The notes: generated by a model not told the origin, from the letters alone. A DNA stretch of 55,230 bases from an uncultured Oscillospiraceae bacterium (GCA_910587135.1 CAJULF010000015.1:1-55230); one strand, 5' to 3'. Positions 32,878 to 46,632 are shown, counted from the stretch's first letter. Program-made: numbers and translations.

Positions 32878-34065
32878 ATGCCACAAAACGGAAGATACGG
32901 TGATTTCGGCGGTCAATATATTCCCGAAACGCTGATGAATGAGATACACAGGCTGGAGGAAGCCTATGAGTATTATTCAAATAACAAAGAGTTTATAGAG
33001 GAACTGGACAGGCTTAACAGAGAATACGCGGGCAGACCCTCGCTGCTGTATTACGCGGAGAAGATGACAAAGGATCTGGGCGGAGCGAAAATATATTTTA
33101 AAAGAGAGGATCTTAACCATACGGGTTCTCATAAGATAAATAATGTTCTGGGTCAGTGCCTGCTGGCGAAGAAGATCGGCAAAACCCGAATCATTGCGGA
33201 AACGGGCGCGGGTCAGCATGGTGTGGCGGCGGCTACCGCGGCGGCTCTGCTTGGACTGGAGTGCGAAATATTCATGGGCAGGGAGGATACGGTAAGGCAG
33301 GCGCTCAATGTTTACCGTATGGAGCTTCTCGGCGCAAAGGTCAACGCCGTTACCTCGGGGACTATGACGCTGAAGGACGCAGTAAACGAGGCTATGAGGG
33401 ACTGGACCACGCGGGTTGACGATACGCTTTATGTGCTTGGCTCTGTTATGGGACCACACCCGTTTCCGATGATAGTGCGCGATTTTCAGAGCGTTATCAG
33501 CCGCGAGGCGCGCGAGCAGATACTTGAAAGAGAAGGCAGGCTTCCTACGGCGGTTGTGGCTTGTGTGGGCGGAGGCTCCAACGCTATGGGTATGTTCTAT
33601 AATTTTATCGGCGACAAGGAAGTGAGGCTGATAGGCTGCGAAGCGGCGGGGCGCGGTATCGATACCAAAGAGACCGCCGCGACGGTCGCTACGGGAACTC
33701 TCGGGGTCTTCCACGGTATGAAGTCGCTCTTCTGCCAGGACGAGTACGGACAGATAGCTCCCGTATACTCGATATCCGCAGGACTTGACTACCCGGGAAT
33801 AGGTCCGGAACATGCTTATCTTCATGAGACCGGCAGAGCGGAGTATGTGCCCGTAACGGACGAGGAGGCGGTAAAGGCTTTTGAGTATATCGCCCGCACC
33901 GAGGGGATAATCTGCGCGATAGAAAGCGCTCACGCAGTGGCTCATGTAATGAAGCTCGCGCCCGAGCTTTCGAAAGAGAATATTATAATATGCTGCCTGA
34001 GCGGGCGCGGCGACAAGGACGTTGCGGCAATAGCGCGGTATAGGGGGATCGATTTGCATGAATAA
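32878..34065 (+). CDS. trpB: Tryptophan synthase beta subunit
   Basis: The 395-residue PLP enzyme condenses indole with serine. Lys86 in HTGSHKINN is the PLP lysine, with the family's GRYGDFGGQYIPETLM start, the ETGAGQHGVA loop and the GGGSNAMGMF phosphate-binding loop. ATG follows AAGGAGG that abuts the third palindromic repeat. Seven or eight bases of its end overlap trpA, so TrpA and TrpB synthesis is coupled. The repeat array upstream may alter expression relative to the proximal trp genes. Confidence 0.95.
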   Translation: MPQNGRYGDFGGQYIPETLMNEIHRLEEAYEYYSNNKEFIEELDRLNREYAGRPSLLYYAEKMTKDLGGAKIYFKREDLNHTGSHKINNVLGQCLLAKKIGKTRIIAETGAGQHGVAAATAAALLGLECEIFMGREDTVRQALNVYRMELLGAKVNAVTSGTMTLKDAVNEAMRDWTTRVDDTLYVLGSVMGPHPFPMIVRDFQSVISREAREQILEREGRLPTAVVACVGGGSNAMGMFYNFIGDKEVRLIGCEAAGRGIDTKETAATVATGTLGVFHGMKSLFCQDEYGQIAPVYSISAGLDYPGIGPEHAYLHETGRAEYVPVTDEEAVKAFEYIARTEGIICAIESAHAVAHVMKLAPELSKENIIICCLSGRGDKDVAAIARYRGIDLHE

Positions 34066-34837
34066 GATAAAAAACGCGTTTGAAAATAAAAAGGCTCTTG
34101 TGGGATTTCTGACGGCGGGAGACCCGACTTTTGAGGCAAGCTGTGAGAATGTTCTGGCGATGGCAAGGGCGGGAGCGGATTTGATCGAGATAGGTATCCC
34201 GTTCAGTGATCCTATCGCGGAGGGTCCCGTTATTCAGGCAGCAAATATCCGCGCGCTGTCAAAGGGAATGACCACCGACCGTGCCTTTGAGCTGGTGAAG
34301 CGGGTGAGAGAGGTTATCAATGTGCCTGTGTGCTTCATGACCTATCTTAATCCTGTTTTCAAGTACGGCTATGACAGGTTTTTCGGCAGGTGCGCGGAAA
34401 TAGGCATCGACGGTCTGATTTGCCCCGATATGCCCTTTGAGGAGAAAGAGGAAGCCGCGGAGGTCGCAAGAAAATACGGCGTTTCGGTCATTTCCCTTAT
34501 TGCTCCCACCAGTGAGAACCGCATAAAGATGATAGCGGAGAGCGCAGAGGGATTTCTGTACATAGTGTCCTCTATGGGAGTAACGGGGGTTCGGGGAGAA
34601 ATAAAGACCGATCTGTCCGCTATTATGGAGAGTGTAAAGCGTTACGCAAAAGTTCCCGCCGCTATCGGCTTCGGAATCAGCACGCCTGAGCAGGCGAAGC
34701 AAATGGCGGCTATCTCGGACGGTGCGATTATAGGCAGTGCCGTTGTAAGTCTTGTGGAGCAGTATGGTGAGAACGCCGCACCAAAAATTTATGAGTATGT
34801 TAAGAGTCTTGCGGACGCGGTGCATGGTAATACATAG
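34058..34837 (+). CDS. trpA: Tryptophan synthase alpha subunit
   Basis: The 259-residue TIM barrel cleaves indole-3-glycerol phosphate to indole, passed to TrpB. The catalytic Glu44 is in LIEIGIPFSDP. The position equivalent to E. coli Asp60 is Glu55 (DPIAEGPV), a conservative change that, from memory, occurs in some other Firmicutes. The phosphate-binding GFGIST and GSAVV motifs are present. It overlaps trpB and is the last gene of the operon. Confidence 0.94.
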   Translation: MNKIKNAFENKKALVGFLTAGDPTFEASCENVLAMARAGADLIEIGIPFSDPIAEGPVIQAANIRALSKGMTTDRAFELVKRVREVINVPVCFMTYLNPVFKYGYDRFFGRCAEIGIDGLICPDMPFEEKEEAAEVARKYGVSVISLIAPTSENRIKMIAESAEGFLYIVSSMGVTGVRGEIKTDLSAIMESVKRYAKVPAAIGFGISTPEQAKQMAAISDGAIIGSAVVSLVEQYGENAAPKIYEYVKSLADAVHGNT

Positions 34838-34912
34838 GTCGCGGTGGTGCGTTAAATAATAATTTATGCTATTAAGATGTGTTGACGAAATGCTGAAATG
34901 CAGTTAAGTCAT

Positions 34913-35107
34913 GTTGACCTAAATTGGAATTATTAAAAAGAATTTCCCGCACCGCTGCAAACAACGCAAAGCGTTGTTTGCGCTATCTCGCCGTAAAAGC
35001 TCCGCCCGCTTCGCGGGCTGCGCTTTCACGGCGGATTGCGGGAAATTCATGCGTGGGCGCACAGTGGATTTTGGCTTTCAGCGCCTTTGCTTCTTGATTG
35101 TTCTGTT
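34913..35107 (-). repeat. Type B modular repeat copy, inverted, after trpA
   Basis: Read on the minus strand it runs AACAATCAAGAAG, CAAAGGCGCTGAAAG, the left module CCCACGCATGAATTTCCCGC, and the core with GCCCGCGAAGCGGGC and CAAACAACG hairpins. It ends with the right module AAATTCTTTTTAATAATTCC, AGGTCAAC. It closely matches the copy at 8441-8704 without that copy's extra hairpin. Confidence 0.85.
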
Positions 35108-35140
35108 ATTCTAAGCTGAAATTCAATTATAATTTAAACA

Positions 35141-35178
35141 AAATTCTCCCTTATGCACAAAAACAAGGGGGAATTTTC
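35141..35178 (+). terminator. Hairpin between trpA and rpoB
   Basis: AAATTCTCCCTT at 35141-35152 pairs with AAGGGGGAATTT at 35165-35176 (one G-T pair). Only a short T tract follows, but this is the best candidate for the end of the trp transcript. Confidence 0.6.
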
Positions 35179-35258
35179 TACTTGCGCGGATGTAGAAAAT
35201 CCTGTGCCCTTAAAGAGAAAAATTATACATAAAATAGAAAAATAGTGCAAAAAACCTC

Positions 35259-35287
35259 TTGACAGATTGACATATATGTGGTATAAT
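35259..35287 (+). promoter_or_regulatory. Promoter of rpoB-rpoC
   Basis: TTGACA at 35259-35264, a 17-base spacer ending ATGTGG, TATAAT at 35282-35287. The leader is about 120 bases. Confidence 0.75.
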
Positions 35288-35417
35288 AATAAACTGTATC
35301 ATAATGGATTTGTGCGCGAAAAGTGCGGAAAACCGGTGTTTTTTTGTGATTTTCTTATGCTTTTTCGGACAAATTCCGACCGCATTTTATGCAATTTTAT
35401 AAGGAGTGATAAAGCCG

Positions 35418-39236
<3,819 letters not shown>

Positions 39237-39280
39237 CCGTGCTTTACGGCAGGACGACTATACAGAGATGAGGTAAATAG

Positions 39281-42200
39281 ATGGGTTTTAATGTTTTTGA
39301 GTCGATGAAGATCGGACTTGCATCTCCCGAACAGATAAGAGCGTGGTCACACGGCGTGGTTGAGCGCGCCGAAACAATAAACTACCGCACTCAGAAGCCC
39401 GAGAAGGGCGGTCTCTTCTGTGAAAGAATCTTCGGTCCGCAAAAGGACTGGGAGTGTAACTGCGGAAAGTATAAGAGAATCCGTTTTAAAGGCAAGATAT
39501 GCGAAAAGTGCGGCGTTGAGGTAACAAGAAGCAAGGTAAGGCGCGAGCGTATGGGTCGCATAGAGCTTGCCGCACCCGTATCACACATCTGGTACTACAA
39601 GGGTACGCCTTCCAGGATAGGACAGGTTCTGGACCTTACTCCGAAAAAGCTGGAGGAAGTACTTTACTTCACAAAATATATCGTTATCGATCCGGGCGAG
39701 AAAACGGGTCTGGTGAAAAAGCAGCTGCTTACCGAGGAGGAGTATTCACAGTACTCCGCAAAGTTCAACGGTATCGACAGTTTCCGCGCGGGAATGGGCG
39801 CGGAGAGCATTAAGGAGTTGCTGCAGGAAATAGATTTAGACAAGCTTGCCGAGGAGCTTAAAGAGGAACTGTCGGGCACTCCCGCGGGTCAGAAGCAGGT
39901 CAAGCTGCTCAGAAGGCTGGACGCTATCGAAGCGTTCAGAACTTCGGGCAACCGTCCCGAGTGGATGATCCTTGATGTTATCCCCGTTATTCCGCCGGAT
40001 ATCCGTCCTATGGTACAGCTGGACGGCGGGCGCTACGCGACCTCCGACCTTAACGAGCTTTACCGCAAGGTGGTTATGAGAAACAACCGCCTTAAGGTTC
40101 TGCTGGACAAACACGCTCCCGACCTTATAGTAAGAAACGAGAAGCGTATGCTCCAGGAAGCCGTGGACGCGCTGATAGACAACGGCAGACATGGCAGAGC
40201 TTATACAGGCTCCAACAACCGCCCGCTGAAATCCCTTTCGGATATGCTTAAGGGTAAGCAGGGTCGATTCCGCCAGAACCTGCTGGGCAAGCGCGTTGAC
40301 TATTCGGGACGTTCGGTTATCGTTGTAGGACCCGATCTTAAGATGGATCAGTGCGGTCTGCCCAAGGAAATGGCGCTGGAGCTTTTCAAGCCGTTTGTGC
40401 TTAACGATCTGGTGTTAAAGGGAGTTTCTCCTAACATCAAGCAAGCAAAGAAGCTGGTGGAGCGCGCCGACGACAAGGTGTGGGATTCCCTGGAAAGCGT
40501 GATCAAAGACCACCCCGTGCTGCTTAACCGCGCGCCTACGCTGCACCGTCTGGGTATTCAGGCGTTCTCGCCCGTACTGGTTGAGGGCAGGGCTATCAAG
40601 CTGCACCCGCTTTGCTGTACCGCGTTTAACGCGGACTTCGACGGTGACCAGATGGCGGTTCATCTTCCCCTTTCCGAGGAGGCGCAGGACGAGGCGAGAA
40701 ATCTCATGCTCGCCGCCAAGAACCTGCTCAAGCCCTCCGACGGTAAGCCGGTTACCGTTCCTACGCAGGATATGGTGCTTGGTTCCTACTACCTGACGTT
40801 GGATAAGTCGGGCGAAAAGGGCGAGGGCAAGATTTTCCGTGACGCTAACGAGGCGCTCATGGCATACAAGGACGACGTTATCTCCATTCATGCCGCTATC
40901 AAGGTGAGAGTTACAAAGGACCTGGGCGATACTAAGATATCCAGGATAGTTCCCACCACCGTCGGAAGAATCATTTATAATGAGCATATCCCGCAGGACC
41001 TGGGCTTTGTGGACAGAAACGATCCCGACCATCAGCTGGATTATGAAATAGGCTTCAAGGTGCGTAAGAGCGAGCTTGGTCAGATAATCGACCGCTGCCT
41101 GAAGATACACGGAACGGCTACCACCGCACAGGTGCTCGATAAAATCAAGGCGATGGGGTACAGATACTCCACACGTTCGGGTATCACGGTTGCGGTAAGC
41201 GACGCGGAGATACCGCCGCAGAAGGCGGAGATACTGGCGGCTGCGGACGCGAGCATAGCGAAGATCAACAAGCAGTTCAGCCGCGGCTTCATCTCCGATA
41301 CCGAGCGCAAGGATAGCTTCATCAACATCTGGAACAAGGCGACCGAGGACGTTGCGGCGGCGCTGACGGAAAACCTCGATCCCTACAACAACATCTTTAT
41401 GATGGCGGATTCGGGCGCCCGCGGTTCCAAGGCTCAGATTAGACAGCTTGCGGGTATGCGCGGACTTATCGCGAACACATCGGGCGCTACCATTGAAATG
41501 CCTATCAGGGCGAATTATCGTGAGGGTCTGAATGTTCTGGAATACTTCATTTCCTCCCGCGGAGCGCGTAAGGGTCTGGCGGATACGGCACTGCGTACGG
41601 CGGACTCGGGCTACCTCACAAGACGTCTGGTGGACGTGTCACAGGAGGTAATTATCCGCGATGAGGACTGCGGTACTACCAACGGAATAGAGGTTTACGA
41701 GATACGTGAGGGCAACGAGCTGGTTGAGAAGCTGGCGGAGCGCCTTGTGGGACGCTATCTCGCAGAGGATTTCACCGCGCCCGACGGTTCTTTCTCGATT
41801 TCGAGGGAGAAGCTGCTGAATGACGACGACGCTGCGCGTATCGTTAAAACGGGCGTTGAAAATATCAAAGTACGCTCGGTGCTCACGTGTGAGCTGAAAA
41901 ACGGCGTCTGCGCGAAGTGCTACGGCGCGTCGCTTGCCAACGGACAGCTTATCAGCAAGGGCGAGGCCGTGGGAATTATCGCGGCGCAGTCCATAGGCGA
42001 GCCCGGTACGCAGCTTACCATGAGAACCTTCCATACGGGCGGTATCGCTTCGGCGGAGGATATCACGCAGGGTCTGCCGCGCGTTGAGGAGCTTTTCGAG
42101 AGCCGCCACCCGAAGAATATGGCTATTATAACCAGAATATCGGGAACGGTTCGTTATGAGGAAATAAAGAAGACACGCCACGCGATAATCACTGCGGATG

Positions 42201-42853
42201 ACGGCACGGAGGAGCAGTACGCAGTACCGTTCGGCTATCGTCCCAAGGTGTTCGACGGCGACTATGTACAGGCGGGCGATCCGTTGACGGAAGGCTCGAT
42301 AAATCCGCCCGACGTACTCGCGGTAAAGGGTGAGAAGGCAGTTCAGAACTATATCATTTCCGAGGTTCAGAAGGTTTACCGCTTGCAAGGTGTTGATATC
42401 AACGACAAGCATATAGAGGTTATCGTGCGCCAGATGATGCGCAAGGTGAGGATAGTAGAGCCCGGGGACAGCTTCCTGCTGGCGGGCGCGGTTATCGGCA
42501 AGACGGAATTTACCGATATCTGCGACAAGCTTAAGGAACGTATCGAGGAGGGAGAGCAGCTTACGCTGCCTACCTGCGAGCCGGTTCTGCTGGGTATCAC
42601 AAAGGCTTCTTTGGCAACGGACAGCTTTATGTCCGCGGCTTCATTCCAGGAAACCACAAGGGTGCTTACCGAAGCTGCGATAAGAGGCAAGGTAGATCCT
42701 CTTACGGGTCTTAAGGAGAACGTTATCATCGGTAAGCTCATTCCCGCGGGAACGGGACTTAAGGTACGCCAGGAGGCTGAAAAGGCTGCCGCCGAAGCCG
42801 CTGTTGCGGCAGAGGAGGGCGAGCCTGAGGAGCCTGCGGAGGATATTTCCTAA
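39281..42853 (+). CDS. rpoC: RNA polymerase beta' subunit
   Basis: The 1190-residue subunit has the N-terminal zinc site (ECNCGKYKRIRF, ICEKCGVEV), the lid/rudder region RNNRLKVLLDKHAPDL and the catalytic NADFDGDQMAVH near residue 450, whose three Asp residues hold the active-site magnesium. The trigger-loop/bridge-helix region (MADSGARGSKAQIRQLAGMRGL, then TMRTFHTGG) and a second zinc site (RDEDCG, CELKNGVCAKCYG) are also present. It ends in an Ala/Glu-rich tail. It is cotranscribed with rpoB. Confidence 0.96.
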   Translation: MGFNVFESMKIGLASPEQIRAWSHGVVERAETINYRTQKPEKGGLFCERIFGPQKDWECNCGKYKRIRFKGKICEKCGVEVTRSKVRRERMGRIELAAPVSHIWYYKGTPSRIGQVLDLTPKKLEEVLYFTKYIVIDPGEKTGLVKKQLLTEEEYSQYSAKFNGIDSFRAGMGAESIKELLQEIDLDKLAEELKEELSGTPAGQKQVKLLRRLDAIEAFRTSGNRPEWMILDVIPVIPPDIRPMVQLDGGRYATSDLNELYRKVVMRNNRLKVLLDKHAPDLIVRNEKRMLQEAVDALIDNGRHGRAYTGSNNRPLKSLSDMLKGKQGRFRQNLLGKRVDYSGRSVIVVGPDLKMDQCGLPKEMALELFKPFVLNDLVLKGVSPNIKQAKKLVERADDKVWDSLESVIKDHPVLLNRAPTLHRLGIQAFSPVLVEGRAIKLHPLCCTAFNADFDGDQMAVHLPLSEEAQDEARNLMLAAKNLLKPSDGKPVTVPTQDMVLGSYYLTLDKSGEKGEGKIFRDANEALMAYKDDVISIHAAIKVRVTKDLGDTKISRIVPTTVGRIIYNEHIPQDLGFVDRNDPDHQLDYEIGFKVRKSELGQIIDRCLKIHGTATTAQVLDKIKAMGYRYSTRSGITVAVSDAEIPPQKAEILAAADASIAKINKQFSRGFISDTERKDSFINIWNKATEDVAAALTENLDPYNNIFMMADSGARGSKAQIRQLAGMRGLIANTSGATIEMPIRANYREGLNVLEYFISSRGARKGLADTALRTADSGYLTRRLVDVSQEVIIRDEDCGTTNGIEVYEIREGNELVEKLAERLVGRYLAEDFTAPDGSFSISREKLLNDDDAARIVKTGVENIKVRSVLTCELKNGVCAKCYGASLANGQLISKGEAVGIIAAQSIGEPGTQLTMRTFHTGGIASAEDITQGLPRVEELFESRHPKNMAIITRISGTVRYEEIKKTRHAIITADDGTEEQYAVPFGYRPKVFDGDYVQAGDPLTEGSINPPDVLAVKGEKAVQNYIISEVQKVYRLQGVDINDKHIEVIVRQMMRKVRIVEPGDSFLLAGAVIGKTEFTDICDKLKERIEEGEQLTLPTCEPVLLGITKASLATDSFMSAASFQETTRVLTEAAIRGKVDPLTGLKENVIIGKLIPAGTGLKVRQEAEKAAAEAAVAAEEGEPEEPAEDIS

Positions 42854-42900
42854 GACGTAAGCAAGAGCCAAGGCTCATGCCGCGTAAAAATCCGTAAATT

Positions 42901-43076
42901 AAACGGGCGGAGAGCATACAGCAACTGACCGCCCATGCCGGAGAATTTCAAAAAGTGTCAGAACTTGCGAAGCAAATTCTGATCGGTTCCCGCAATCGCG
43001 CGAAGTGAACGCAGTGAACGGAGCGAGCTTGCGGGAATTTTGAAATTTTTTAAATCTTTTGCTTTTTGTCAGCAAA
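42901..43076 (+). repeat. Modular palindromic repeat copy between rpoC and rpsL
   Basis: The left module GACCGCCCATGCCGGAGAATTTC and right module GGAATTTTGAAATTTTTT, then GCTTTTTGTCAGC, match the family. The core holds AGAACTTGCGAAGCAAATTCT and GCGCGAAGTGAACGCAGTG, with AACGGAGCGAGCTTGCGGG, and differs from A and B. Nothing else is coded in 42854-43265. Confidence 0.65.
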
Positions 43077-43265
43077 GCTTAGCAGCATCATAACCCGAGT
43101 CAACAAAATATAAAATCATTTTTAAACTCCAAGTCAGCAAAGCTTCACAGAAATGCACCTCGGATAAACGCCATAAACCGGCTGAGGAGCAATGGTTAAA
43201 ATGCACAAAAAGAGCGATGTAAATAAAATAAATGGCGGTGTTTGTCACAAAAAATGGGAAAAACC

Positions 43266-43294
43266 CTTGACAAACACCGCTTTTTGTATTAAAA
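43266..43294 (+). promoter_or_regulatory. Promoter of rpsL-rpsG-fusA
   Basis: TTGACA at 43266-43271, a 17-base spacer, TAAAAT at 43289-43294. The leader to rpsL is about 100 bases. Confidence 0.65.
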
Positions 43295-43398
43295 TATATG
43301 AATGTGTGAGAAGATGTGATAAATTTGTTAGTTGTGGTAATAATACTCAGTGACAAACGGCAGCTTCTTGCATAAAAAATATTTTTGGAGGTGAAATA

Positions 43399-43824
43399 AT
43401 GCCTACGTTTAATCAGCTGGTCCGCAAGGGTCGTCAGGTTTCCGAGAAGAAATCCAAGGCACCCGCACTGCAGAAGGGTATGAACACTCTGCGTAAGCAG
43501 CAGATCGATCAGCACTCTCCCCAGAAGCGCGGCGTGTGCACCGCTGTAAGAACTCAGACTCCCAAGAAGCCTAACTCCGCTATGAGAAAGGTAGCCAGAG
43601 TCAAAATCTCCAACGGCTATGAGGTAACCGCTTATATTCCCGGTATCGGACACAAACTGCAGGAGCACTCGGTCGTTCTTATCCGCGGCGGACGTGTAAA
43701 GGATCTCCCCGGTGTGCGTTACCATATCGTTCGCGGTACGCTTGACGCACAGGGTGTGGACAAGAGAATGCAGGGACGCTCGAAGTACGGCGCTAAGCGT
43801 CCGAAGGCGGGCAAGAAAGCGTAA
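43399..43824 (+). CDS. rpsL: 30S ribosomal protein S12
   Basis: The 141-residue protein matches S12 from MPTFNQLVRKGRQ to the basic end GAKRPKAGKKA. It contains TPKKPNSAMRKVARVK, the loop with the streptomycin-linked lysine, and the conserved PGIGHKLQEHSVVLIRGGRVKDLPGVRYH. It sits at the decoding centre. GGAGG precedes the ATG. The lysine is unchanged, so no resistance allele is visible. Confidence 0.97.
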   Translation: MPTFNQLVRKGRQVSEKKSKAPALQKGMNTLRKQQIDQHSPQKRGVCTAVRTQTPKKPNSAMRKVARVKISNGYEVTAYIPGIGHKLQEHSVVLIRGGRVKDLPGVRYHIVRGTLDAQGVDKRMQGRSKYGAKRPKAGKKA

Positions 43825-43952
43825 CTGACCTATGCTGTCAGACAAGGGCATTATTTTGTATTTATAGTATGGAAATTGCCTTTTTTCGGACGGCGGGAGC
43901 AGGAGCTTTCGAGTACCTATGATTTTCATTTTTTATGAAGGAGGGAAGTAAA

Positions 43953-44423
43953 GTGCCAAGAAGAGGTAATGTTCCCAAGCGTGAGGTTTTGCCCGATCCG
44001 CTGTACGGTTCGGAGCTGGTGACAAGACTCATCAACAACGTTATGCTTGACGGAAAGAAGGGCGTAGCCCAGAAGATTGTATACGGCGCATTCGAGATAG
44101 TTGCCGAAAAAACCGGCAAGGAGGCTCTCGAGGCTTTCGAGGAGGCATTGGAGAATATCATGCCCCAGCTCGAGGTCAAGGCACGCCGTGTAGGCGGTGC
44201 GACCTACCAGGTTCCTATGGAGGTTCGCCCCGAAAGACGCCGCACACTCGGCTTGAGATGGATAACCAAGTACAGCCGTCTGCGCAGCGAAAAGACCATG
44301 AAGGAAAGACTCGCAAACGAGATAATCGACGCGCTGAACAATCAGGGCGGCGCTTGCAAGAAGCGTGACGATACGCACAAGATGGCGGAAGCGAACAAGG
44401 CATTCGCACATTACAAGTGGTAA
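43953..44423 (+). CDS. rpsG: 30S ribosomal protein S7
   Basis: The 156-residue protein begins with GTG (PRRGNVPKREVLPDPLYGSE), preceded by AAGGAGGG; this start gives the standard S7 length. LVTRLINNVMLDGKKG and the conserved RRVGGATYQVPMEVRPERR are present. It binds the 3' domain of 16S rRNA. It lies 128 bases after rpsL and 33 bases before fusA. Confidence 0.97.
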   Translation: MPRRGNVPKREVLPDPLYGSELVTRLINNVMLDGKKGVAQKIVYGAFEIVAEKTGKEALEAFEEALENIMPQLEVKARRVGGATYQVPMEVRPERRRTLGLRWITKYSRLRSEKTMKERLANEIIDALNNQGGACKKRDDTHKMAEANKAFAHYKW

Positions 44424-44456
44424 TAAGAGCTATCACATTAGTTTACGGAGGAATTT

Positions 44457-46544
44457 ATGAAAAGAGACGTAACTCTTGAAATGACCCGTAATATTGGTAT
44501 TATGGCTCATATCGACGCAGGTAAAACCACCACCACGGAGCGTATTCTGTTCTATACGGGTGTCAACTATAAGATAGGCGAGACCCATGACGGCGCTTCC
44601 ACGATGGACTGGATGGATCAGGAGAAGGAGAGAGGTATAACAATTACCTCCGCTGCTACTACCGCGTTCTGGAAAGACCATAGAATCAATATTATCGATA
44701 CTCCCGGACACGTTGACTTCACCGTTGAGGTTCAGCGTTCGCTGAGAGTGCTTGACGGCTCTGTTACGGTATTCTGCGCAAAGGGCGGCGTTGAGCCGCA
44801 GTCTGAAACAGTCTGGCGTCAGGCGGACAACTATCACGTGCCCAGAATGGCTTATGTAAATAAGATGGATATTATGGGCGCTAACTTTTATAACGTAGTG
44901 GATATGATGCACGACAGATTGAAGTGCAACGCTGTTCCGATCCAGCTCCCCATCGGTGCTGAGTCGGACTTCAAGGGCATTATCGACCTGGTTGAGATGA
45001 ACGCGGACGTTTACTACGATGACCTCGGCAAGGATATGCGCGTCGAGGAGATTCCCGCGGATATGAAGGAAAAGGCGGAAGAGTACAGAGCGGCTCTGCT
45101 GGAAGCAGTTGCTGAGATGGACGACGACCTTATGGAGAGATACCTTGAAAACGAGGGTGCCGACTTCACCGTTGAGGAAATCAAGAAGGCTATCAGAAAG
45201 GGCACGATCGAAAACAAGTTCGTTCCCGTTATCTGCGGTACTTCCTACAGGAACAAGGGCGTTCAGAAGCTGCTGGACGCGGTCGTTGACTATATGCCGT
45301 CACCTCTGGATATCCCGTCCATCAAGGGTACAAACCCCGAAACGGGCGAGGAGGAGGAGCGTCACGCAGGTGATGACCAGCCTTTCTCCGCTCTTGCGTT
45401 CAAGATCGCGACAGACCCGTTTGTCGGAAAGCTCTGCTTCTTCAGAGTTTACTCCGGCTATGTTGACGCGGGTACGTCGGTTCTTAACTCCACAAAGGAC
45501 AAGAACGAGCGTATGGGGCGTATCTTACAGATGCACTCCAACCACAGACAGGATATAGACGCTTGTCCCTGCGGCGATATTGCGGCGGTAGTAGGTACCA
45601 AGTACACCACCACGGGCGATACGCTGTGCGATGAGAATCACCCCATAATTCTTGAGTCTATGGAGTTCCCCGAGCCGGTTATCGATCTGGCTATCGAGCC
45701 TAAGACCAAGGCAGGTCAGGAAAAGATGGCTGTTGCCCTCTCGAAGCTCGCGGAGGAAGACCCCACATTCAAAACCTGGACCAACTCGGAAACGGGGCAG
45801 ACCATTATCGCGGGTATGGGCGAGCTTCACCTGGAAATCATCGTGGACAGACTTCTGCGTGAGTTCAAGGTAGAGGCTAACGTAGGCGCTCCGCAGGTTG
45901 CATACAAGGAAACCATTACGGGCAATGCCGACGTTGATATGAAGTATAAGCGTCAGTCGGGCGGTTCGGGTCAGTACGGTCACGTAAAGATCCGCGTAGA
46001 GCCCAACGAGTCCGGTAAAGGATACGAGTTCAGCAACGACGTTGTCGGCGGCTCTATTCCGAAGGAATTTATCCCCGCGGTAGACCAGGGTATCCAGGGC
46101 GCTCTCAATGCGGGTGTTCTCGCGGGATATCCCGTAGTAGACCTTAAAGTTTCGCTGTATGACGGTTCTTACCATGAGGTCGACTCGTCAGAAATGGCGT
46201 TCAAGATTGCGGGTTCGATGGCGATAAAGGAAGCCCTCAGGCAGGCGCACTCCATTATCCTTGAGCCTATCATGAAGGTTGTTGTGGTATCGCCCTCCGA
46301 TTATACCGGTACGGTTATCGGCGATCTTACCTCGCGCAGAGGTCAGATTCAGGGGCAGGAGTCCCGCAACGGCACAGAGCAGGTTACGGCTCTCGTTCCG
46401 CTGTCGGAGATGTTCGGCTACTCCAACGACCTGCGCTCCAAGACGCAGGGCCGCGGTCAGTACGTTATGGAGCCTCACTCCTATATTGAGGTTCCCAAGA
46501 ACATTGCGGAGGGCATTATGTCCAAGCGCAAGCAGAATGACTGA
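44457..46544 (+). CDS. fusA: Elongation factor G
   Basis: The 695-residue translocation GTPase has the P loop AHIDAGKTTTTERIL, the RGITITSAATT switch I segment, DTPGHVDF and NKMD. Domains II-V follow through PKEFIPAVDQGIQGAL and GYPVVDLKVSLYDGSYHEVDSS. The length is normal and there is one copy in this window. The start has CGGAGGAA upstream. Confidence 0.97.
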   Translation: MKRDVTLEMTRNIGIMAHIDAGKTTTTERILFYTGVNYKIGETHDGASTMDWMDQEKERGITITSAATTAFWKDHRINIIDTPGHVDFTVEVQRSLRVLDGSVTVFCAKGGVEPQSETVWRQADNYHVPRMAYVNKMDIMGANFYNVVDMMHDRLKCNAVPIQLPIGAESDFKGIIDLVEMNADVYYDDLGKDMRVEEIPADMKEKAEEYRAALLEAVAEMDDDLMERYLENEGADFTVEEIKKAIRKGTIENKFVPVICGTSYRNKGVQKLLDAVVDYMPSPLDIPSIKGTNPETGEEEERHAGDDQPFSALAFKIATDPFVGKLCFFRVYSGYVDAGTSVLNSTKDKNERMGRILQMHSNHRQDIDACPCGDIAAVVGTKYTTTGDTLCDENHPIILESMEFPEPVIDLAIEPKTKAGQEKMAVALSKLAEEDPTFKTWTNSETGQTIIAGMGELHLEIIVDRLLREFKVEANVGAPQVAYKETITGNADVDMKYKRQSGGSGQYGHVKIRVEPNESGKGYEFSNDVVGGSIPKEFIPAVDQGIQGALNAGVLAGYPVVDLKVSLYDGSYHEVDSSEMAFKIAGSMAIKEALRQAHSIILEPIMKVVVVSPSDYTGTVIGDLTSRRGQIQGQESRNGTEQVTALVPLSEMFGYSNDLRSKTQGRGQYVMEPHSYIEVPKNIAEGIMSKRKQND

Positions 46545-46603
46545 TAATTGACGATTCGTAATTGTTGGTTGTTAAAATATTTGCGGAATATTATTAAAAG
46601 TAC

Positions 46604-46632
46604 TTGATTTTTTCCGCAAAAACTGGTAAAAT
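46604..46632 (+). promoter_or_regulatory. Promoter of tuf
   Basis: TTGATT at 46604-46609, a 17-base spacer, TAAAAT at 46627-46632, in the 166-base gap between fusA and tuf. Confidence 0.6.

Noticed and set aside
32357..32935. Short open frames across the repeat array upstream of trpB
   Set aside because: They repeat the same translated repeat sequence, have no ribosome sites and end inside trpB in the wrong frame.
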